NCBI GenBank assembly: GCA_037389465.1
Contig: JAZARR010000069.1
Span: 1,917,501-1,981,500 of the forward strand
DNA: 64,000 nucleotides
From: Baylisascaris procyonis
Lineage: Eukaryota > Nematoda > Chromadorea > Rhabditida > Ascarididae
Reading direction: 5' to 3'
Shown: positions 59,401 to 64,000 of the stretch, in pieces
Position numbering within the stretch: the stretch's first letter is position 1
Layout of the letters: every line of letters starts with the position of its first letter
Translations under genes and position numbers: made by a program
Notes under the pieces: generated by a model
What the model was told of the DNA's origin: nothing
The model's database searches: none
Seen by the model: the letters and a program-made list of their open reading frames with translations, nothing else

Positions 59401-59780
59401 ACTTTGGACTGAAAACATAACAAGTCTCGTTTCTCTGCCTTGTCATAATAACGAAGCCTCCACACCAACGGTTTCAACCTATCTAAATCCAGGTGCTACC
59501 CCTAAACGCGAGAAGCTGTTAGCAGCGCAATGCAAACCGTGTAAGAGGCATAATCAAGTAAATTCCGGATTTAGATATGGATAAATATTTTCCCGGACAT
59601 AATTTGTCGATTTCTTGTTGATAAAACGAGGTGAATTTTGCGCCGTCGGAGTAACCGCATACTCCACTCAGCATGCTCAGTAAAGCATAAGGCAGCAGTT
59701 TTCCGGCGCGATCAATATCAGCAGAGTGAATGTTCAGGAACGGCAGAGTAAGTGAACAATTCAAACTTCGACATTCCAAG
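30685..59780 (-). CDS. IBTK: IBTK-like ankyrin-RCC1-BTB protein, multi-exon gene (overall model)
   Basis: Orthologue of the inhibitor of Bruton tyrosine kinase family, a cytoplasmic adaptor. In vertebrates it binds BTK and serves as a Cullin-3 ubiquitin ligase substrate adaptor. Reading right to left the exons encode ankyrin repeats (59.8-58.4 kb), RCC1 repeats (56.8-48.0 kb), a divergent first BTB (47.4-46.6 kb), a second BTB with its helical back region (45.9-42.5 kb), a low-complexity linker and a conserved C-terminal tail ending at 30685. About 25 exons and 1240 residues were recovered, near the family's usual length of about 1350. Most neighbours match in phase. One RCC1 piece and exons bridging BTB1 and the linker are missing, and the start codon is not identified. 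Family call strong, individual weak exons as stated. Confidence 0.85.
30818..31993 (-). other. last IBTK intron
   Basis: Contains a long AT-only low-complexity block (30961-31475) and one half of a tandem duplication (from about 31806). A + strand open frame at 31479-31715 has no recognised features. Confidence 0.7.
30961..31475. repeat. AT-rich low-complexity block, AATAATT-type
   Basis: About 515 bp built almost only from A and T in AATAATTAATAATTTA-like units of roughly 14-18 bp with scattered C and G changes. It is a degenerate tandem array. Confidence 0.95.
31806..32070. repeat. tandem duplication, copy 1 (includes 3' part of an IBTK exon)
   Basis: Shares long stretches with 32358-32622, starting at TTCCCTGACTAGACGAAATG, continuing through the exon's donor and stopping just after GCAACTTCC. 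The offset is about 552 bp. Copy 1 holds the intact donor GTATGT. Confidence 0.88.
31994..32193 (-). CDS. IBTK: IBTK exon: conserved C-terminal segment 2
   Basis: Acceptor GCACGTTTCAG, donor AT|GTATGT. Phase 0 in, phase 2 out. Encodes [38 protein letters not shown] and [13 protein letters not shown]. It leads into the last exon so that ADIE is followed by IEEQAI, as in the family. Part of this exon is duplicated upstream (see findings). Confidence 0.83.
32358..32622. repeat. tandem duplication, copy 2 (decayed exon fragment)
   Basis: Diverged copy of 31806-32070 lying in the intron upstream (5') of the exon 31994-32193. On the - strand it still reads [12 protein letters not shown] against [12 protein letters not shown] in the real exon, but the donor is changed from GTATGT to GTTCTT, so it should not be spliced as an exon end. 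Confidence 0.85.
33082..33235 (-). CDS. IBTK: IBTK exon: conserved C-terminal segment 1
   Basis: Acceptor CCATTATTGCAG, donor AAA|GTGAGT. Phase 2 in, phase 0 out. Encodes [18 protein letters not shown], corresponding to the family's FASIVEEE motif, then [11 protein letters not shown]. Confidence 0.85.
33236..36482 (-). other. IBTK intron
   Basis: No exon supported. Contains an 11-base C run near 34759 and a 16-base G run at 35698-35713. An open - strand frame at 35189-35551 is not called because its stop and splice sites do not fit the gene. Confidence 0.55.
35698..35713. repeat. poly-G tract (16)
   Basis: Uninterrupted G run on the + strand inside an IBTK intron; able to form a G-quadruplex. 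Confidence 0.95.
36483..36571 (-). CDS. IBTK: IBTK exon: Ser-rich linker
   Basis: Acceptor GCTTGAATTGCAG, donor CT|GTGGGT. Phase 0 in, phase 2 out. Encodes [20 protein letters not shown] and GSSAAPSMG. Phase matches the next exon exactly. Confidence 0.75.
38236..38330 (-). CDS. IBTK: IBTK exon: basic linker, tentative
   Basis: Acceptor TAGAGTTTGCAG, donor GAA|GTGCAT. Phase 1 in, phase 0 out. Encodes [20 protein letters not shown], similar in character to the q.eRK segment of the family's linker. The same frame stays open for 23 more codons. A bridging exon to 39084 is missing. Confidence 0.5.
39084..39236 (-). CDS. IBTK: IBTK exon: linker
   Basis: Acceptor CTTGCTTCTTTCAG, donor GCA|GTAAGT. 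Phase 0 both ends, 51 codons. Encodes [20 protein letters not shown] and [20 protein letters not shown] second strong donor (CTCT|GTAAGTGTG) near 39027 would add Ser-rich residues, so two isoforms are possible. Confidence 0.68.
40655..40818 (-). CDS. IBTK: IBTK exon: acidic linker
   Basis: Acceptor CCCTCTGCAG, donor GAA|GTGAGC. Encodes [20 protein letters not shown] and [18 protein letters not shown], polar low-complexity linker. The open frame extends further upstream ([20 protein letters not shown]), so the exon may be longer. Phase 1 in does not match the 42063 exon directly, which suggests another exon or boundary. Confidence 0.6.
42063..42290 (-). CDS. IBTK: IBTK exon: post-BTB linker
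   Basis: Acceptor TATTTTTCAG, donor GGA|GTGAGG. Phase 0 both ends, 76 codons. Encodes [20 protein letters not shown] and [15 protein letters not shown], acidic then basic linker. The frame is supported by phase and openness rather than by a motif; one other frame hits a stop after 18 codons. Confidence 0.6.
42506..42714 (-). CDS. IBTK: IBTK exon: BACK-like region after BTB2
   Basis: Acceptor GTATTTGCAG, donor TCA|GTGGGT. Phase 1 in, phase 0 out. Encodes [20 protein letters not shown] and [20 protein letters not shown], helices matching the family stretch after BTB2, then [14 protein letters not shown] longer open frame extends to 42820, but the phase and acceptor favour this start. Confidence 0.82.
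43356..43440 (-). CDS. IBTK: IBTK exon: BTB2, C-terminal helices
   Basis: Acceptor ATTTTTCAG, donor T|GTAAGT. Phase 0 in, phase 1 out. Encodes [20 protein letters not shown], the BTB helix with the conserved l...ADry....L pattern. Confidence 0.88.
44368..44380. repeat. poly-C tract (13) followed by A8
   Basis: Thirteen C then eight A on the + strand in the intron between BTB2 exons (G-run on the transcribed-sense - strand). Confidence 0.95.
44727..44895 (-). CDS. IBTK: IBTK exon: BTB2, core
   Basis: Acceptor TTTTCATGTTCAG, donor AAG|GTAGGA. Phase 2 in, phase 0 out. Encodes [19 protein letters not shown] and [20 protein letters not shown], the BTB core (S.yFr..f....... i.f.dd....v..fL.Y.y). 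Confidence 0.87.
45859..45938 (-). CDS. IBTK: IBTK exon: BTB2, start
   Basis: Acceptor TGTGATATTTAG, donor CG|GTTCGT. Phase 0 in, phase 2 out. Encodes [20 protein letters not shown] and LAQ, the first two BTB strands (D v . ... dG ... f . a H position). The join to the next exon reads [16 protein letters not shown]. Confidence 0.78.
46643..46737 (-). CDS. IBTK: IBTK exon: inter-BTB linker, tentative
   Basis: Acceptor TCGATGTTTCAG, donor GA|GTACTG. Encodes [19 protein letters not shown] and PHSLARE, proline-rich linker sequence. Phase 0 in and 2 out; it does not match the phase of either recovered neighbour, so small exons are missing on both sides. Confidence 0.5.
47282..47411 (-). CDS. IBTK: IBTK exon: divergent BTB1, part
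   Basis: Phase 0 in after GAACGTCCAG, phase 1 out at T|GTAAAA. Encodes [20 protein letters not shown] and [14 protein letters not shown]. The last part resembles the BTB strand-helix leading to the LL.Y.Y segment. All three frames are open here, so the frame choice is tentative. The rest of BTB1 is not securely located. Confidence 0.45.
47631..47900 (-). CDS. IBTK: IBTK exon: RCC1-to-BTB1 connector
   Basis: Encodes [20 protein letters not shown] and NKALITCG, then [12 protein letters not shown] and [12 protein letters not shown]. This follows the family pattern in which a strand pair with D.GRN.A.. is followed by an acidic helix leading into the first BTB domain. It is 90 codons, phase 0 at both ends with donor TCG|GTAAAA. 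The exon may begin earlier, at a better acceptor TTTATTTCAACAG near 47946. Confidence 0.72.
47973..48065 (-). CDS. IBTK: IBTK exon: short strand segment, tentative
   Basis: Acceptor ATCGCTCCAG, donor CAA|GTGAGC. Phase 0 both ends, 31 codons. Encodes [20 protein letters not shown], a second DI.Ls..dLliiT strand pattern. Phases match both neighbours, but the intron to the next exon is only 72 bp and its acceptor (CATCAAG) is weak. Confidence 0.5.
48966..49185 (-). CDS. IBTK: IBTK exon: last RCC1-like repeat
   Basis: Phase 2 in after GATTTTGTTGAG, donor AAA|GTACCA, phase 0 out. Encodes [40 protein letters not shown] and then [15 protein letters not shown]. The NDIEL....EFIAIST piece corresponds to the conserved sDIAL strand at the end of the IBTK propeller. 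Confidence 0.75.
50559..50629 (-). CDS. IBTK: IBTK exon: RCC1-like strand pair
   Basis: Acceptor GCGTTGTCAG, donor TT|GTGATG. Encodes [20 protein letters not shown], matching the family's DGA.v.v...G.I pattern. Phase 0 in, phase 2 out, agreeing with both neighbours. A partly similar sequence lies just upstream (see findings). Confidence 0.6.
51524..51604 (-). CDS. IBTK: IBTK exon: RCC1 region, tentative
   Basis: Acceptor AAATGATTGCAG, donor CAG|GTGGAA. Phase 0 both ends, 27 codons, encoding [20 protein letters not shown]. Called because position, phase and splice sites fit; sequence similarity to family members is weak. Confidence 0.45.
52419..52571 (-). CDS. IBTK: IBTK exon: RCC1 repeat 3
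   Basis: Acceptor GGTATTCCAG, donor AAC|GTTAGT. Phase 0 both ends. Encodes [17 protein letters not shown] and then [16 protein letters not shown]. It joins GKE of the previous exon to [13 protein letters not shown], as expected in RCC1. The following blade (a YTLG...GQLG piece in other species) was not found between 52418 and 51605. Confidence 0.88.
53665..53859 (-). CDS. IBTK: IBTK exon: RCC1 repeat 2
   Basis: Acceptor GTTTGTTGTAG, donor GAA|GTAAGT. Phase 0 both ends, 65 codons. Encodes [20 protein letters not shown] and [17 protein letters not shown], then [18 protein letters not shown]. This is a textbook RCC1 blade, and the strongest single exon of the gene. Confidence 0.93.
54578..54646. 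repeat. (TA)n microsatellite
   Basis: About 34 uninterrupted TA units, producing artefactual poly-Ile-Tyr frames on both strands. Confidence 0.97.
56261..56312. repeat. 26-bp perfect tandem duplication
   Basis: Two adjacent identical copies of a 26-mer starting CGTTCAACATGGGACTGC, about 45 bp from the neighbouring TA array. Confidence 0.95.
56357..56434. repeat. (TA)n microsatellite
   Basis: About 39 uninterrupted TA units. Confidence 0.97.
56692..56807 (-). CDS. IBTK: IBTK exon: RCC1 repeat 1
   Basis: Acceptor GTTGTTTTCAG, donor GAG|GTATTC. Phase 1 in, phase 0 out. Encodes [20 protein letters not shown], matching the RCC1 pattern (v.tWG.N....LG.G), then [14 protein letters not shown]. Confidence 0.88.
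58385..58565 (-). CDS. IBTK: IBTK exon: ankyrin repeats
   Basis: Acceptor AAAAGTTTCAG, donor G|GTTCGT. Phase 0 in, phase 1 out. Encodes [20 protein letters not shown], a clear ankyrin helix pair, and then [17 protein letters not shown], the start of a second. The end (SNPPG) joins the first RCC1 repeat exactly in frame. Confidence 0.85.
59227..59408 (-). CDS. IBTK: IBTK exon: ankyrin repeat
   Basis: Acceptor GTTATGTTTTCAG, donor CAG|GTGATG. Phase 1 in, phase 0 out. Encodes [17 protein letters not shown] and an ankyrin repeat core [17 protein letters not shown], then CDNRHDQQ, which runs straight into the next repeat. Confidence 0.78.
59599..59780 (-). CDS. IBTK: IBTK exon: N-terminal region, degenerate ankyrin
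   Basis: Encodes [20 protein letters not shown] and [12 protein letters not shown], a degenerate ankyrin-like unit (the DxxGK..PY.LLS pattern). The donor T|GTCCGG gives phase 1, matching the next exon. The right boundary and start are uncertain: an ATG at 59774 is in another frame and meets a stop after 18 codons. Confidence 0.55.
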
Positions 59781-62696
59781 AAAAACTATCACTGGTTGGA
59801 AATAATTGTATCTTTGAGCGCCTTAGCACGAGTTAGATAAATTAAAAACCAACAAAAATTCTGAAAACAACTGTTTTGTGACGATTTTTTGGTTAACTGG
59901 TTATGGTTAACTTCTCGATTCAGGGCAAGGAATGCTCAATTCACCCTCAACCTCTTTCCATTTTTGGCTACGTCTCTTCTTTGTCCTACTTATAAATCCA
60001 AAAAGCGAAGTCTCCTATTCTCAGAAAAAACAACGATGGATGTGCACAGGAGTAATCGTTGGCGAGTGCCATCTCAAAGCAAAATAGCGAAGCGTTGCGC
60101 TGATGGCAGCTTTACTTCCATTCTGCTTTCGACGAAATAAAAACGCATTTAGTGAACAAAACACAAACAGGCATTTTGGGTGACCTGTCTTCACTGACTA
60201 CTGTACCACAAGATTAGAGTATGTGTCATTACATACACACACTGATTCCTGGACAACGGCTTCATCTACATCAATTTTTCTATCAGCATTGAACACCTCT
60301 ATGGAAGCAGTGGAGAAATACCCAGAAAAAGGCATCCCGCAGAGCACAGCTGTTAAACAGGGCTTCAGAAAAACAAGAGGAGTGACGAATAGCGAGAAAA
60401 TTCAGTTAATCCAGAAAGAGCAACAAAATTTGGCGATCTAGGTTCCGAAGGGATTGAAAAATAATTTAGAAGGCATCAATAAACCACTTTTCAGGACACC
60501 CACTCTCCACCGTGAAAATTAGTGAAGACTACCTCTACGAATTCTGTAGAAGGCAAGAGGCGGTTATCACTCCAAAGCTATCCTTCTTGATTCTAGCCAA
60601 TTCCTACACGCGACCAATGATTCGGTGCCGGATGGTCATATCAAAATGACAGCCAACAACGCTATAATACTTCTTCAACGTTTCGGCAATCAAGCCATAA
60701 TCGAGGAATTCTCACGTTATTACACTGTCATAACAGTTTCCTAATGATAAAGTGATTAAAGAAACACTATTGTGAAGTTTGAGTGTGTGCTGTTCGTTGA
60801 TATCGCCTTTATTAGCAATATCATTTAGGTAACCGTCAAATGCTCACACAGAAGTTTCCTTGACGACAAACATAGTCGCACCTCATTAAAATCCTTACTA
60901 TTACGATAAGAGAATTAACAATTCTAATGCATCACTTTCAACAAAGCAACTTATCCAATAAACCATCAGCAAGCGTATAAACGCATAACTAACTTCGCAT
61001 CATGTCTTCGAATAATTCTGGCCACTTCTGCGCACGCAGTAGATCCTATAAAAATACTTCATAAAATAACAAAACTTTCAAAACAACAATACAATTCTTT
61101 GCTTGTTTTCGCGTTAAATAATCCTTTTTTGGGAGTTATCTTTTTATTCCAAATTCTGAAAACTTTGAAAGTAAATTAGAGGTAAACCACGAAGCACTTG
61201 CATTTCGATTCTCAACATTAAACTACGAGGATAATGACAACGTGTTCAGAAAGCAAAATTTCTCAAAAAGGGCCACTTATAAAGTTAAAAGCTTTCGTTC
61301 TTGCAACTTTCAAAAGCTCTCGCCTAACGACAGATTATTGCCTTTATTATCGTCTATGACCAAAATACTCTGGCCAATCTCCCCACAGTCTTTGAATTCA
61401 ACGTCACAAAGAAAATTGTAGTAGCAAAACTACGCGTGCGAGGCTAAAAAACTTGTTTCACAGCGGAAGCAGCACTCAAAAGCGGTCGAAAAAATTTTTT
61501 TTCAACATGGTTGGTATCAATATATCTAGTTATTGATTTCTTTTACTCGTTTCGAGAGGAAGATTAGAAAAAAGTCACCTCCGCAGTAGCTGCATGGTGA
61601 GCAGATGATGGAAAAAAGTTGTTAAAAAGAAAGAAGGTGGGTGGCGATATGATGCTAGCTAAGCGTAAGGTATATTGTGGTTCGGAGAAGCCCTGATCAT
61701 ACACAGCCTGACCGGCTGCTGAACATCGACAAGAGAAAGCAACCCACAAAAATTAGCAACTATTCGTATCCACCCAAAGCTTCCATCCACCACAAAACCA
61801 TTCCTCCCGAGCATAAGAATCGGTTTAAATAACAACTTTATTCAATAGGAAGTAACCAACAGAACCTATAGTGCGCTTGCTCTTCCTTTGAGTCATATGT
61901 TTTGAGAATTACACCTTATTGAGCTGCACCAAAACCTGGACGTCACGACTCCTCCCTCCCTTCTTTTTCCTAAACTCGGGTGTCCCTTCGCTCAAACACA
62001 TCGGAGGCTTAGACGGTATTAGACACGCGTGCCTTTGATCCTACATGACTCTCTTGATCCCTACAACTTTTGAGTCTCCCAAGCTGATTTCGCCAACACA
62101 CTGGAGAACCCGAAGGCCAAAGAACCCCTGCCTACTCGACCTAACTCCGCTACTCCCGCTCCCCTCTCTACACACTGGTCGCTATTCGAAGCAAGGCTTC
62201 TGTGATAACGCAAGCATCTTTAAATTAAAATAGGATGTGATATACTTACAACAACAGTTGCAAATCAGAAACTGCAAGAAATGTGGTGCAGAATGAAATG
62301 TGTCACACCTTCCAGTTATTGATGAAACAGAGCACTTTGTCCTTCGCCGACTTGTTCATAACCACAGGTTCCATAGCTATAGGCTTACGACCTTCAAATA
62401 AAGTGAAATAACGAAATTAATTCTTCGGCTTACGATCTTCAGAAGGCACTAGAGAATTTGGGCTTTGAGTGGCCATGATGAGAAAACACCTCACGAAAGC
62501 AACACCACGGCAATCAAAAATTTGTAACGCAAATCCGTGCACAACCTTTCAGCAGCTAGTCATTGAAAGAAGTCTTACTGGACAGTCTTTTCACCCGTAA
62601 AAGGTCTGTAGGATGGAGGCAAGTTTTCGGGAAATCTCCAGAGGGACTTCGCCCGCATTACCTACCGAGAAGCTCAGCGGACCCCCACATTAGACA

Positions 62697-62734
62697 AATT
62701 ACATTGCAAGGATGAAGCCTTGCAATGTAATTTC
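62697..62734. repeat. perfect 16-bp inverted repeat with 6-nt loop
   Basis: Arms AAATTACATTGCAAGG (62697-62712) and its exact reverse complement (62719-62734), loop ATGAAG. Confidence 0.92.
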
Positions 62735-63446
62735 AATTTTAACGTGATTCCCTGCAATACAGCAGTATACCGCTTTTCCAATATCCGGCTTTCAGAAATA
62801 TTTCAGCCTTCCACTCCCACTTATCTCGAAGTCGACATAGGCATCAGTTTCAGCTCGCTAAAATATGTTGCAGCACGAACAATGCACTGCACCATTTCCA
62901 GTTTCGCCTTATGTTTGCTTGGAATCTGCTTCCGATCAATAAGTTAATGCATGTAATCCTTTACCTTTCAACTTCTGGAGGTCTCGTTTCTACCTACACC
63001 CGCCTGGTGCTCATAATGATTAAATGTCTCTTGGGGTATATACTACCTTTGCGAACGCCATATCCTTCTTTACTACTTGTTTGAACATAATACCGCAATT
63101 CGTAACTTTATAAAATAGGCAAATAAATGCAAGAAGAAAGGCAAAAAACAACGACGTAAACACATAAATAAACACAACAGCTCACCGGGCACAAACCACG
63201 AGAAATGAAGCAAGTAACGGGAGCACCTGGGTGGTGACCAAAATTTTTGAATTTCGGTACTGCATTCATAATTTCACTGGAAGAATCCTGCACAAACATG
63301 GTAGCCTTATTTGAAATTAATCTGTCTCTGGAACGCGTTTTTGCGCACTTTCCGTTTTCTCTAACCGAACCATTCGGATAACAATAATGATAGTAATAAA
63401 AAATCTTTATTCGTACAATAAAGAAATCCTGGAATTGCACGTATAT

Positions 63447-63565
<119 letters not shown>

Positions 63566-64000
63566 TGTAAATATTCTTGTAACGAAATTGTAATTGCATC
63601 ACCATTACATGTAAATAAATAAAGAACCCTCGAAGACAGCGGGATTCTCTGGAAGATTAGACGAATTTCAAGCTGCGCAGGATGAGTAGATTCAGCAAAC
63701 GTTTTTGCTATTACGTGCACTCTTGCTAATCTGCAAGTTAAAATGGAGGCCGCGTTGTGATCGTTTTTATGAACTTTTCGCTCAAAAAAATTTTCAAATT
63801 TCCAGTAACAAACCAGCGCTGATAAATGTTCCATGCTTTCTTTACTTCTTTTTTTCCTTACTTTCTTTATTATACGAATAAAGACTATTATTATTATGTC
63901 TCACATCTTTGGGCATCTGTGCGGTACAAGTTACCAATCTTTTCGGTTTCAATGTTGCATGCTTCGAAACCATCTAAAAACCACCCCATTGATATTCGAA

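Overview
This window is from a eukaryote, almost certainly a nematode and probably a strongylid (clade V) parasite. The exons are short (about 50-270 bp) with GTAAGT/GTGAGT-type donors and TTTCAG-type acceptors. The introns are long (up to about 4 kb). The window carries (TA)n arrays and poly-G/C tracts, and no prokaryotic operon structure. The species is an inference. Exon calls come from reading conserved domains across introns and checking that splice phases agree. Long introns produce many chance ORFs, which I left out.

Left part (about 4.1-26.8 kb, + strand): one multi-exon gene for a neural cell adhesion molecule (NCAM / Fasciclin-2 family, nematode ncam-1 type). Eighteen exons join in one uninterrupted reading frame of about 844 residues. 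They encode five Ig domains, two fibronectin III domains, one transmembrane helix, a cysteine-rich juxtamembrane strip, the NCAM-like motif GKDIERG and a short tail with its own stop codon. The signal-peptide exon was not found and may lie in 1-4093 or upstream of the window. The introns hold two striking perfect hairpins (10.2 and 11.2 kb) and some open antisense ORFs.

Middle (about 26.8-30.7 kb): the 3' region between two convergent genes. Around 28.7 kb the + strand changes from T/G-rich to A/C-rich, as expected where two opposite transcription units meet.

Right part (30.7 kb to at least 59.8 kb, - strand): one large gene for an IBTK-like protein (inhibitor of Bruton tyrosine kinase; ankyrin repeats, RCC1 repeats, two BTB domains, conserved C-terminal tail). 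About 25 exons were recovered, roughly 1240 residues. Most adjacent exons match in phase; three joins do not, and there is one gap in the RCC1 region. The first exon lies at or beyond the right part of the window. The last intron holds an AT-only low-complexity block and a tandem duplication that copied part of the penultimate exon. (TA)n arrays and G/C homopolymers sit in other introns.

The two genes have unrelated jobs, surface adhesion/axon guidance and a cytoplasmic BTB (Cullin-3 type) adaptor. I see no mobile element with an intact gene, no RNA gene, no CRISPR array and no clearly new multi-gene system. The most interesting leads are alternative-exon candidates in both genes and template-switch-like inverted duplications.
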